A stretch of 64,000 nucleotides of DNA from Agarilytica sp045430305 (GTDB taxonomy: Bacteria; Pseudomonadota; Gammaproteobacteria; Pseudomonadales; Cellvibrionaceae): positions 1,364,001-1,428,000 of the forward strand of contig JAILXW010000001.1 of NCBI GenBank assembly GCA_045430305.1. The letters are read 5' to 3'. The notes under the pieces are model-generated. The model had not been told where the DNA came from. It saw only the letters and a list, made by a program, of their open reading frames with translations, and searched no databases. Made by a program: the position numbers and the translations under genes. Each line of letters begins with the position of its first letter. Position 1 is the first letter of the stretch. Below, in pieces: positions 55,264-63,474 of this stretch.

Positions 55264-55338
55264 ATCTTTTGGGCCCGCCTTTCATAAGAGCCGCTACCAC
55301 TCAGCCTGGTATACCACCGCGGTCGATATACATATATA

Positions 55339-55422
55339 TGGTGCAGGGGGGTGGATTTGAACCACCGAAGCTTGCGCGTCAGATTTACAGTCTGATCCCT
55401 TTGGCCACTCGGGAACCCCTGC
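55339..55422 (-). tRNA. tRNA-Tyr (GTA anticodon)
   Basis: Class II tRNA of 84 nt with a long variable arm: acceptor GCAGGGG/CCCCTGC, anticodon loop CTGTAAA, encoded CCA. The spacer to tRNA-Gly is 75 bp. Confidence 0.95.
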
Positions 55423-55528
55423 GAATAATATTTTTTAAGCAGGGTATCTGGCCCATACCGCTGCGACACACACAGCGCGAAAAACACGCTGCAAAAAAAG
55501 CCGACACAAGGCCGACTTTCTTTAAAAA

Positions 55529-55604
55529 TGGAGCTGGTGAGAGGAGTTGAACCCCCGACCGGCTGATTACAAGTCAGCTGCTCTACCAACTGAGCTACAC
55601 CAGC
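55529..55604 (-). tRNA. tRNA-Thr (TGT anticodon)
   Basis: Minus-strand cloverleaf with acceptor GCTGGTG/CACCAGC, anticodon loop CTTGTAA, encoded CCA. It is the first tRNA of the series that leads into tuf copy 2. Confidence 0.96.
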
Positions 55605-55660
55605 TCTACCTACTTCCCCGTCTTAGACTTAACAACCTAGGTCGCAAAAGTGGAGGCGGG

Positions 55661-55689
55661 ATTCTATTGAAAACTTTACTCCGAAGCAA
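55661..55689 (-). promoter_or_regulatory. Promoter of the tRNA-tuf unit
   Basis: Minus-strand TTGCTT (55689-55684), 17 bp, TAGAAT (55666-55661), then a CCCGCC discriminator. The -35 lies within the last codons of the SPOR-like gene. It would transcribe tRNA-Thr, Tyr, Gly, Thr and tuf copy 2. Confidence 0.7.
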
Positions 55690-56497
55690 CATCTAAACAG
55701 TAATTTTGTCGTCGTTGGAGGTCTTTTATTCCTTCCATGACGCGATCCCACGTTAACTGGCTCATTTTTGAGGGTTCGCCGGGCTTTAACATGACCCAAA
55801 GCTCGCGATAAGTTCGCTCAATCTCTTCAACCCTTGGCTCCAAACCAATAGCGGTCATACTCTTAACCTTGGCGTCAGAAAGTGATTTCTTGCTAAACAT
55901 CCCCAAGGAAATACCATTTGCTAAGTCACCCTTCGGAATAACATACGAGTCAATTCGCTTTACCTGCAGCTCTTTTAATTTACGTAACGCTTCACGGCGA
56001 TTCGGCAAAGGGTCCAAATAAACCCAATACCCCGCCCCGGCCGGCAACACCAACTCTTTAACCTCACCACTCACATCCACTGCTTTAAGTCGCTCAATTA
56101 AATCTATCGCCACCTCATTCGATTCAAATGGACCGACAATATCGCATAACATTTTATTATCATGCATAGGAATTATCGGTTCCGCCGTAGAGACGGGCTC
56201 AGACTCAATTTCCGTTACCGACGGCTGATCACTCGAATTTTCTGGCGCTTCCGTTTGAGCCTGTAGATCAACCTGCACTTCATCTTGCTCATCAACACCC
56301 CCCTCTTGCCCATACGCTTCGGTTACCAGACCTGAAGGATTTCCAATTTCAGACAACAAGGATATTTGCGGGAATTGCGTATAGGGAGATTTTTGCGATT
56401 GCGGTAACGCCTGCACTTCTGATTGAGGCCTCGCAATAAGCGCCCACATTAACGTAAGAACGTTAACCGCAGCTAATGTGAAAAAAATCCAACGCAT
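55676..56497 (-). CDS. SPOR-domain-like membrane protein
   Basis: The 273-residue product has one N-terminal membrane helix (about 2-22), an acidic, low-complexity linker (about 25-115) and a C-terminal SPOR-like region (about 120-235: LCDIVGPFESNEVAIDLIERL, GYWVYLDPLPNRREAL). SPOR domains bind denuded peptidoglycan. In Pseudomonas a SPOR gene also follows coaX. Its 3' end contains the -35 of the tRNA-tuf promoter. Its own role is not known. Confidence 0.7.
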   Translation of the reverse strand: MRWIFFTLAAVNVLTLMWALIARPQSEVQALPQSQKSPYTQFPQISLLSEIGNPSGLVTEAYGQEGGVDEQDEVQVDLQAQTEAPENSSDQPSVTEIESEPVSTAEPIIPMHDNKMLCDIVGPFESNEVAIDLIERLKAVDVSGEVKELVLPAGAGYWVYLDPLPNRREALRKLKELQVKRIDSYVIPKGDLANGISLGMFSKKSLSDAKVKSMTAIGLEPRVEEIERTYRELWVMLKPGEPSKMSQLTWDRVMEGIKDLQRRQNYCLDVASE

Positions 56498-56587
56498 AGT
56501 GAAATCGAAAAATTACGCTCGCCAAGTGAGAATGAGGATTACTTATTTATTATTAAAAATTAATTATTCCAGCCCCTAAACAGGCAA

Positions 56588-57346
56588 TTAAGATACACAG
56601 TGTAAACCGTGTAAGACAAGTTGTGGGGTAATCTCTAGCTCGAAGCCGTGATTTTCTCCCAATTGGGCATCACTTATCATGTTACCCAAGAGCTGAGCAT
56701 CACCACCGGTCAGTACAATTTTGCCGCATTCCATTCCTGGAAGCAGTTTTGTATGCGCTAACGCCTCGCACACAAACCCCTTCAGCATTGCCGCCAAACC
56801 ATTCGTTACGCAGGGCTTCGTATCTACCCCCGGGCGCCACTGGCGCGGCAATTCAGATTCGGGCACCTTCACAGCAGACGTGTTATCGAACAGCGTTTTG
56901 CGCAGCAAGTTCTTACCAGGCACTATTAGACCACCAAGATGCACACCGGCATTATCGAGATAATCGACGGTTATTGCACTCCCCGAATCAATTACCACAC
57001 ACGCACAACGATGAAGCTGCCATGCGCCAACCATCGCCAACCAGCGGTCAACACCCAAGTTTTTCAACTCTTCGTATGCCACCGTTAGGCCTACACATTC
57101 TTTTTGAACTCGCGCATGCTGAAGCAGAACATCGTTTTTTTGGCACCACGTCGATATTTTTTCAACGATTTGAGGCTTGCCCGCGGAAGTAACATTGGCA
57201 AGCATAAGTAGCTCAATATTAGATACCCGCCGCGATAGAAACACCTCAATTTCTTCATACGAAAATGCGCCACTTTCTAGCAACGCATGATCTCGAGCGA
57301 GCGCCCACTTGATTCGTGTATTACCTATATCTACGAGCAGTTTCAT
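56588..57346 (-). CDS. coaX: Type III pantothenate kinase
   Basis: CoaX phosphorylates pantothenate in the first step of coenzyme A synthesis and is not inhibited by CoA. The 252-residue product begins with the ATPase-fold loop MKLLVDIGNTRIKWAL and has the GSAITVDYLD and GGLIVPGKNLLRKTLF motifs. It overlaps birA by 4 bp, indicating one operon. Confidence 0.94.
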   Translation of the reverse strand: MKLLVDIGNTRIKWALARDHALLESGAFSYEEIEVFLSRRVSNIELLMLANVTSAGKPQIVEKISTWCQKNDVLLQHARVQKECVGLTVAYEELKNLGVDRWLAMVGAWQLHRCACVVIDSGSAITVDYLDNAGVHLGGLIVPGKNLLRKTLFDNTSAVKVPESELPRQWRPGVDTKPCVTNGLAAMLKGFVCEALAHTKLLPGMECGKIVLTGGDAQLLGNMISDAQLGENHGFELEITPQLVLHGLHCVS

Positions 57347-58335
57347 ACAGAAACCCTCAAGCTAACTTCACCACCGATAAAACTTTTTTCTTCGCCGCCA
57401 ACCTCTAGTCGCAAAGCGCCATTGCCGGCAACGCCCAGCATTTTCCCTTCAACGGTTTCCGTTGGCATATGCAAGCAAACATGTTTATTCAAGTGAGCGC
57501 TATACGCCTCCCACTCTTTTTGCAAAGTTTGAAACCCTCCTTTTTCAAACTCACCCATCAACACTATCAAATGATTAATAATTTCTGCCGCAATGGTATT
57601 TCGCGCTAACGTACCCGAAAACACCTGCGATAAATTCACCCAGGGCTGGTCGACGCCTTTCATTGCCGCTGCCGGCATTCGCACATTTAACCCAACACCA
57701 ATCACAGCATCGCAGTCGCCACCGGCATCACCGGCGATTTCAATGAGCACCCCCCCGAGCTTGGCATTATTAATTAAAATATCATTTGGCCACTTTAGTG
57801 AAAGCTGCTCGACACCTAAACTCTGTAAGGCACGCACAACAGCCAACCCAATAGCAAGACTAAGGCCTTCCATTCCGGCTATGCCGTTTTGAAAGTGCCA
57901 CACACAAGAAAAATAAATATTTTGCGCAAAAGGACTTTGCCACACTCGCCCCCGCCGCCCTCGGCCGGCGGTTTGAATTTCTGCCAGACACACATGACCC
58001 GATGCGAGATTTTCTTTAGCGTTAAGTTTATCCAGTAAATACTGATTTGTAGATTCTAACTCGTTAACAACCTCAATGTCGGGTAGCTGTTTTTGAACAC
58101 CCTCCGAGAGTTTAGAAACAATTTTTTGTTGATCGAGCAGGTCTACGCCACCCTCAACCTTGTAACCTTTGCCACGCACTGATGATACATTTAGACCCAA
58201 ACTTTCTACTGACTGAATATGCTTCCACACGGCTGCACGAGTCACACCCAAGACAAGCCCCAACTCTTCACCAGAATGAAATTCACCGTCGGCCAACACG
58301 CCGAGCACCGCAAGTATTTTTTCATTTAGCAGCAT
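57343..58335 (-). CDS. birA: Biotin-protein ligase / biotin operon repressor
   Basis: BirA attaches biotin to acetyl-CoA carboxylase and, with its N-terminal winged helix, represses biotin genes. The 330-residue product has the HTH (about 10-60: SGEELGLVLGVTRAAVWKHI), the ligase motif GRGRRGRVW, KWPNDI and a C-terminal SH3-like domain. So it is the bifunctional form. It overlaps coaX and lies 3 bp after alr. Confidence 0.95.
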   Translation of the reverse strand: MLLNEKILAVLGVLADGEFHSGEELGLVLGVTRAAVWKHIQSVESLGLNVSSVRGKGYKVEGGVDLLDQQKIVSKLSEGVQKQLPDIEVVNELESTNQYLLDKLNAKENLASGHVCLAEIQTAGRGRRGRVWQSPFAQNIYFSCVWHFQNGIAGMEGLSLAIGLAVVRALQSLGVEQLSLKWPNDILINNAKLGGVLIEIAGDAGGDCDAVIGVGLNVRMPAAAMKGVDQPWVNLSQVFSGTLARNTIAAEIINHLIVLMGEFEKGGFQTLQKEWEAYSAHLNKHVCLHMPTETVEGKMLGVAGNGALRLEVGGEEKSFIGGEVSLRVSV

Positions 58336-58338
58336 ATA

Positions 58339-59442
58339 TTACCCGTGATACGCTCGCTGATACCGAGAACCAAGGGACGTGAGCACTTCGTAGCTGATGG
58401 TGCCAGCCGCCTGCCCCATATCATCGATCGTAACGTTTGCGCCCAACAATTCGATTGAGGCTGCTTTTGGAATGCCGTTGTTTTGAACAACTTCAGTAAT
58501 ATCAAAAATTGTTGAGTCCATAGACACACGACCGACGATAGGAACTTTACACCCCAGAAGAAACCCCCAGCCTTTGCCACTCAAACTACGAAGCAAACCA
58601 TCTGCATAACCACCAGATACCACAGCAAGGTAACGATCTTCATCAAACTTAAGTGTTGCGCCGTAACCAACAAATTCACCCGCTGGAAGATGACGCACCT
58701 GAATAACAGGAAGCTTCAAACTAACGACAGGGCGCATGGGGTTTTGTGGCTGCCCTGGGTTTCCGCCGTAAAGCGCTATCCCCGGGCGAACAATATCGTG
58801 GTGCGCACGCAGACTTAAAAAAACACCGGCAGAGTTTGCAAGCGTTGCTTGCACCTCTATTCCAATATGCTTTAACACTTCTAGGTATTTTTCGAAGCGA
58901 TACATTTGCGTGTTATTGAGCGAATGACCTGGCTCATCAGCACAAGCAAAGTGACTCATTAAATATTGGATTTTAGCTTGCTCCAATATTACTTTGTGCT
59001 CAACAAGTTTTTCAAACTCAAGCGGCTCAAGCCCAAGACGCCCCATCCCAGTATTTATTTTCAAAGCAGCTTCTGCATTTGATGATTTTTCAGCATACGC
59101 AGCCCAGCGTTCTAGCATCTCTACGGAAACAAGCACAGGAATAAATTGATTGCGGATAAACGCTTCTTCTGCTCCGGCATTGCACCCTGTTAGAACAAAG
59201 ATCTTAGCTTCAGACCCAATCAAGGCTTTGAGCTGTTGCGCCTCTTTAAAATTGGAAACAAAAAAATCTCTGCAACCAGTCGCATACAACTTCGGAGCAA
59301 TACGATCCACCCCCAAGCCGTAGGCATTAGCTTTTACGACAGCACCACATTGGGTATCCGGTTTTAATTGGTTTTTAATGATTTGCCAGTTTTCTGCAAT
59401 TGCATGCAAATCAACTGAAAGTTCGCCTGTGGGGTATGCCAA
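58339..59442 (-). CDS. alr: Alanine racemase
   Basis: Alr makes D-alanine for peptidoglycan with pyridoxal phosphate. The 367-residue product has the PLP lysine in VVKANAYGLG (Lys37) and the second catalytic residue in the GYGATL segment (Tyr near 257). It starts with TTG, with AAAGGG 9 nt upstream. It directly precedes birA and coaX, so cell-wall and cofactor genes share an operon. Confidence 0.94.
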   Translation of the reverse strand: MAYPTGELSVDLHAIAENWQIIKNQLKPDTQCGAVVKANAYGLGVDRIAPKLYATGCRDFFVSNFKEAQQLKALIGSEAKIFVLTGCNAGAEEAFIRNQFIPVLVSVEMLERWAAYAEKSSNAEAALKINTGMGRLGLEPLEFEKLVEHKVILEQAKIQYLMSHFACADEPGHSLNNTQMYRFEKYLEVLKHIGIEVQATLANSAGVFLSLRAHHDIVRPGIALYGGNPGQPQNPMRPVVSLKLPVIQVRHLPAGEFVGYGATLKFDEDRYLAVVSGGYADGLLRSLSGKGWGFLLGCKVPIVGRVSMDSTIFDITEVVQNNGIPKAASIELLGANVTIDDMGQAAGTISYEVLTSLGSRYQRAYHG

Positions 59443-59560
59443 GATTGAAAACCCTTTGTCAGTTTCCTGCGCATCTAGTGCAGCGTTTTGTAGAGCAATA
59501 GTTTACGCCCTTTTGGCGCAATTATCCCAGCTCACACAGCCGCCGCCATATTACAGATAC

Positions 59561-59586
59561 AAAAAACGCCCAACAAAGGGCGTTTT
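59561..59586 (-). terminator. Intrinsic terminator of aspS
   Basis: On the minus strand AAAACGCCC and GGGCGTTTT form a 9-bp stem with a 6-nt loop, ending in TTTTTT. It lies 21 bp after the aspS stop and separates it from alr. Confidence 0.88.
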
Positions 59587-59607
59587 GAGTGCCAAACAAA
59601 TGCGTAC

Positions 59608-61410
59608 TTACTCTGCGTTCGCTTCGCCCTTAGCGTCTTCTTCTGCCTTCGCCTTTTTGACTTTCATCTTAAGATGAAGTTCATCGAGCTGCTTAGGCTC
59701 TACAACACCAGGTGCATCCGTCATCACACAACCTGCAGTTTGTGTTTTCGGGAAGGCAATCACATCACGAATTGAATCAGAATCTGTCATCAACATAATT
59801 AGACGGTCAAGACCAAAAGCCAAACCACCGTGCGGGGGCGCACCGTATTTTAGAGCATCGAGCAAGAAGCCGAATTTTTCACGCTGCTCGTCTTCTTCAA
59901 TACCTAAGATTTTGAATACCGCTTGCTGCATATCTTGCTGATGAATACGAATCGAACCACCACCCAACTCGGTACCATTCAAGACCATGTCATATGCGCG
60001 AGAAAGTGCTGTTTCCGGACTGGCAACCAAAGCCTCTGGCGAACAAGAAGGCGCGGTAAACGGATGGTGAAGCGCAGTTAAGCCGCCTTCGATTTCTTCA
60101 AACATTGGAAAGTCGACCACCCACAACGGCGCCCACTCACAGGTGTAAAGATCAAGGTCTTCACCCAACTGGCAACGCAAGGCGCCGAGGGCTTCTGAAA
60201 CAACTTTTGCTTTGTCTGCACCGAAGAAAATGAGATCGCCATTTTCAGCACCAACACGATCGAGTACCGCGCGCCGAACATCTTCTGGTAAGAATTTTAC
60301 GATAGGCGACTGCAAACCATTTTCGAGGTCGTCTTTATCATTTACTTTGATATAAGCGAGACCTTTCGCACCGTAAATACTGACAAATTTGGTATAGGCA
60401 TCGATTTTCTTACGAGGAATTGCGCCGCCGTTAGGCACTTTCATCGCAGTAACACGCCCTTTAGGGTCTTTTGCTGGGCCAGAGAATACTTTGAATTCCA
60501 CTTCTTGCATTAGATCTTTAATTTCAATCAATTCAAGAGGAATACGCAGGTCCGGCTTATCTGAGCCGTATTTTTCCATTGCCTCAGAGAATGGCATACG
60601 TGGGAATTCACCCAACTCTATGCCTTTCATTTCTTTGAAAATTAAGCGAATCATGCCCTCGGTAATCGACATAATCTCATCTTCGTTCAAAAATGAGGTT
60701 TCCAAATCGATTTGAGTAAATTCTGGCTGGCGATCTGCGCGCAAATCTTCATCACGGAAACATTTGGCAATTTGATAGTAACGATCAAAACCAGACACCA
60801 TAAGCAACTGCTTAAATAGTTGCGGCGACTGCGGAAGCGCAAAGAATTTGTTTTCATGCGTACGTGAAGGTACCAAATAATCTCGCGCACCTTCTGGTGT
60901 AGCGCGAGTAAGAATAGGCGTTTCAATATCGAGAAAACCTTCTTGGTCGAGGTAGTTGCGTACAGCAGTGGTTACTTTTGAGCGGAAACGCAAATTATCT
61001 TGCATCTCTTGACGTCGCAAATCTAAATAACGATACGTTAAACGAACGTCTTCACCGACATTGGTGTGCGAATCAAGTTGAAAAGGTGGCGTTTCCGAGC
61101 TGTTTAGGATCTCTAACTCGGTGCCGTAAACTTCAACTTCGCCCGTGGGCATATTCGAATTTACTGTTGCTTCAGAACGCGCGCGCACCTTTCCTTTTAC
61201 AGAAAGCACGTATTCGGTACGCACCTTGTCAGCCAAAGCAAAATTCTCTTCGCCGTCTGGGTCAAATACGACTTGAACAATACCCTCTCGGTCACGCAAG
61301 TCGATAAAAATCACACCACCGTGATCTCGGCGACGATCCACCCAACCACAAAGGCTGACTTCTTGATCGATGCTAGAAGCGTTCAGGGCACCACAATAGA
61401 CGCTACGCAT
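59608..61410 (-). CDS. aspS: Aspartyl-tRNA synthetase
   Basis: AspRS charges tRNA-Asp. The 600-residue product has the N-terminal anticodon-binding OB fold, class II motif 2 (FRDEDLRADRQPEFTQIDLE), the bacterial GAD insertion and motif 3 (GLAFGLDRLIMLM), then a Lys/Ala/Glu-rich tail. Length is normal for bacteria. Whether it is discriminating cannot be told by eye. Follows the FmdB-like gene by 31 bp. Confidence 0.97.
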   Translation of the reverse strand: MRSVYCGALNASSIDQEVSLCGWVDRRRDHGGVIFIDLRDREGIVQVVFDPDGEENFALADKVRTEYVLSVKGKVRARSEATVNSNMPTGEVEVYGTELEILNSSETPPFQLDSHTNVGEDVRLTYRYLDLRRQEMQDNLRFRSKVTTAVRNYLDQEGFLDIETPILTRATPEGARDYLVPSRTHENKFFALPQSPQLFKQLLMVSGFDRYYQIAKCFRDEDLRADRQPEFTQIDLETSFLNEDEIMSITEGMIRLIFKEMKGIELGEFPRMPFSEAMEKYGSDKPDLRIPLELIEIKDLMQEVEFKVFSGPAKDPKGRVTAMKVPNGGAIPRKKIDAYTKFVSIYGAKGLAYIKVNDKDDLENGLQSPIVKFLPEDVRRAVLDRVGAENGDLIFFGADKAKVVSEALGALRCQLGEDLDLYTCEWAPLWVVDFPMFEEIEGGLTALHHPFTAPSCSPEALVASPETALSRAYDMVLNGTELGGGSIRIHQQDMQQAVFKILGIEEDEQREKFGFLLDALKYGAPPHGGLAFGLDRLIMLMTDSDSIRDVIAFPKTQTAGCVMTDAPGVVEPKQLDELHLKMKVKKAKAEEDAKGEANAE

Positions 61411-61441
61411 GTTATTTTCCTATATATAAAGGTTGAAAGAC

Positions 61442-61732
61442 TTAACCAGCAGATGCGGGTTTACTTGCCTTTGTTTCAGATTTCTTAGCCTTGTCACTCG
61501 ACGAACTATTACTGGCTGGCGAATCTCCAGCGGCTAAATTCTTTTTCTTACCTGATTTGAAATCAGTTTCATACCAACCGCCACCCTTCAATCGAAAGGC
61601 CGCCGCTGATATTTTTTTCTTTAATGACTCGCTCTCACAAGCTGGGCATTTTTTAAGCGGGTCATCGCTCATTTTTTGCAATGCTTCTAGCTCGTGATCG
61701 CATTGTTCACACTTATATTCATAGATAGGCAT
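61442..61732 (-). CDS. FmdB-family zinc ribbon protein
   Basis: The 96-residue product has the FmdB ribbon (MPIYEYKCEQCDHELEALQK, then KKCPACES) with four cysteines that should hold zinc, and a low-complexity Ser/Lys/Ala tail. The family is often found just upstream of aspS; its function is not well known, with a regulatory role proposed. Confidence 0.85.
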   Translation of the reverse strand: MPIYEYKCEQCDHELEALQKMSDDPLKKCPACESESLKKKISAAAFRLKGGGWYETDFKSGKKKNLAAGDSPASNSSSSDKAKKSETKASKPASAG

Positions 61733-62223
61733 AAGAGAAAGCTTACCTCAGACAAATTTCATTCAAATTTAAAAATTACACATATTTCTCGAAACGCGGG
61801 ACCTGCCTATCGCCTCTAACCGCCAGCTTTACTGACAAATCCGTCAATTTGCGCCGATTGCCCCCCCTAAACCGCCTTGAATTTAGAGCCCGGGTGCAAA
61901 AATGGCCGGGCATTATACCCTAGCGGGATTCGATCATGAAGGCGCCAATTTAAGGAGAAAATTGGGTGGTGCAGAGGCCTCAAATCGTCATTTAAGGAAA
62001 TATCGGCAGGTAGATTTTTGTATCGCGTTGCGATACCTCGTTGACCTAAAAGTACCACATTGAACTAAAAGTACCACGCCAGCACGCGAGGAGACCTATT
62101 TCATTTTGACTCTGCCATACATTTTTATTTAATCACAATTCGGCCCAAATTTACTAAAAGCGCTGAAAAGTTGCATTTTTCATCCTTAAACAGAAAAAAA
62201 CACTGTTTTTATAGTGTTTTTCA
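61733..62223. other. Gene-free region with remnant repeats
   Basis: No gene is seen. Items: a GTATCGC/GCGATAC inverted repeat (62020-62036), two 19-bp-spaced direct repeats (62041-62078, listed apart), and an AAAACACT/AGTGTTTT hairpin around 62194-62221. It could include the scar of a lost element. Confidence 0.5.
62041..62078. repeat. Tandem 19-bp repeat resembling transposase-binding ends
   Basis: TTGACCTAAAAGTACCACA is followed by TTGAACTAAAAGTACCACG; 17 of 19 bases match. Closely spaced repeats of this kind occur at the ends of IS21-family elements, where the transposase binds. No transposase gene is near, so this would be a solo end. The assignment is from memory of such ends. Confidence 0.45.
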
Positions 62224-62252
62224 TTGCCTAGCGCGAGCTAATACACTATATA
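62224..62252 (+). promoter_or_regulatory. Promoter of the HU-family gene
   Basis: TTGCCT (62224-62229), 17 bp, TATATA (62247-62252) gives a start near 62259 and a 135-nt leader. A second candidate, TTTGCG-16-TACAAT (62350-62377), would give a nearly leaderless message, so I favour the first. Confidence 0.55.
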
Positions 62253-62393
62253 TAGGCTCAAAGACGGTAATTAAATGTAGTGAAGAATCTAAGGCTTTAA
62301 TATTCTTCAGCCCAGCGAAAGAATGTTAGCGCGTGATTTTGCACTTTAATTTGCGACTTTTCTCCCCCCGCTACAATAAGAATGAGGATCATT

Positions 62394-62816
62394 ATGGCTG
62401 CTCGTAAAACTCCAGCAAAAAAAGCTGCCCGCAAAACTGCGGCTAAAAAAGCTCCAGCTCGTAAAAAAGCTGCTGCGAAAGCTGCTCCAATCAAAAAAAT
62501 TAAAGCAATCAAAGAACGCTACTCTAAAACTCAGATTTTGAATCAAATCTCTGAAAATACTGAGCTTTCTCGCAAGCAAGTGCAATCTGTACTTGATGAG
62601 CTTACTGACATCATTGAAGGCCACACAATGAAGCGCAGCTGTGGTGAGTTTGTTATGCCTGGTTTGCTCAAAATTGTTACAGTGAAAAAGCCAGCACGTA
62701 AAGCACGCAAGGGTATCAACCCATTCACAGGTGAAGAAACAATGTTTGCTGCAAAACCTGCCAGCATCGCTGTTAAAATTCGCCCATTGAAGAAATTGAA
62801 AGAAATGGCTGAGTAA
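62394..62816 (+). CDS. HU-family DNA-binding protein with H1-like Lys/Ala-rich tail
   Basis: The 140-residue protein has an N-terminal tail of about 40 residues made mostly of Lys and Ala (AARKTPAKKAARKTAAKKA) like histone H1 or AlgP repeats, followed by an HU/IHF fold: helices SKTQILNQISENTELSRKQV, the core FVMPGLLKIVTVKKPARKAR and GINPFTGEE, which matches the RNPxTG arm loop (Arg replaced by Ile). I infer a nucleoid protein that bends and compacts DNA. I start at the ATG at 62394, with GAGGAT upstream. Strong terminator after it. Confidence 0.85.
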   Translation: MAARKTPAKKAARKTAAKKAPARKKAAAKAAPIKKIKAIKERYSKTQILNQISENTELSRKQVQSVLDELTDIIEGHTMKRSCGEFVMPGLLKIVTVKKPARKARKGINPFTGEETMFAAKPASIAVKIRPLKKLKEMAE

Positions 62817-62852
62817 GCTTTTCTAGCTACGCTTTCTTTTGACCGAAAGCCA

Positions 62853-62885
62853 TAAAAAAACCCGCCAACTGGCGGGTTTTTTATT
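62853..62885. terminator. Bidirectional terminator between HU and HIT genes
   Basis: AAAAACCCGCC and GGCGGGTTTTT form an 11-bp stem with a 4-nt loop, with T-runs on both strands. It serves the HU gene (plus) and the HIT gene (minus), which are convergent. Confidence 0.9.
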
Positions 62886-62906
62886 TTTGCCGTATCAAAG
62901 CCTCTT

Positions 62907-63371
62907 TTAAGGCGAGAAACTAGAACTGCCCTCGTCGGAATCAAGACTACATCCCGCTTCAAAGCCCTCCCCTACTAACGACGAATGTAAGCGCTGTAGC
63001 CGCTCCGACAACACGCTTTCTTCGTAGTCTTTTGCGTCTGCAAAACCCCACACAGCCTTCGGCCAGGCCGCATCGCCCTCAAACCGTGCCACATGATGCA
63101 CATGCAACTGTGGAACAATGTTCCCCAGCGCAGCGATATTCATTGTTGTAGGGGCAAACAACGACGTCATCACCTCCGATAAATGGCTAGATTCACGAAT
63201 CAATTGCAGTTGATCCTCGTCCGCCAAATGGTGAATCTCTCGCATACTACTGCGCTTAGGAACCAAAATTACCCAAGGGTAGTTCGCATCTTTGTGTAAA
63301 AGCACCAAACTCAACTTAAATTGGCCAACTTCGACGGTATCTTTCTTCAACTGCTCATGAAGTTCAAACAT
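62907..63371 (-). CDS. HIT-family protein
   Basis: The 154-residue product has the HIT triad region PQLHVHHVARFEGD (about 105-118) and the upstream PWVILVPKRSSMREIHHL strand-helix pair. HIT proteins are nucleotide hydrolases or transferases (for example on Ap4A or AMP-linked compounds). The substrate here is unknown. The acidic, Ser-rich tail (DSDEGSSSFSP) is not conserved. Divergent from proS. Confidence 0.88.
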   Translation of the reverse strand: MFELHEQLKKDTVEVGQFKLSLVLLHKDANYPWVILVPKRSSMREIHHLADEDQLQLIRESSHLSEVMTSLFAPTTMNIAALGNIVPQLHVHHVARFEGDAAWPKAVWGFADAKDYEESVLSERLQRLHSSLVGEGFEAGCSLDSDEGSSSFSP

Positions 63372-63474
63372 AGGGTTTCCTCAATCTAGTATTGCAACTC
63401 AGCTGACTGCTAGAATACGGCGTTTTCAACTTGCTTCTTTTAATTATAGATAATGGATAACATTTAAGGTTCCT

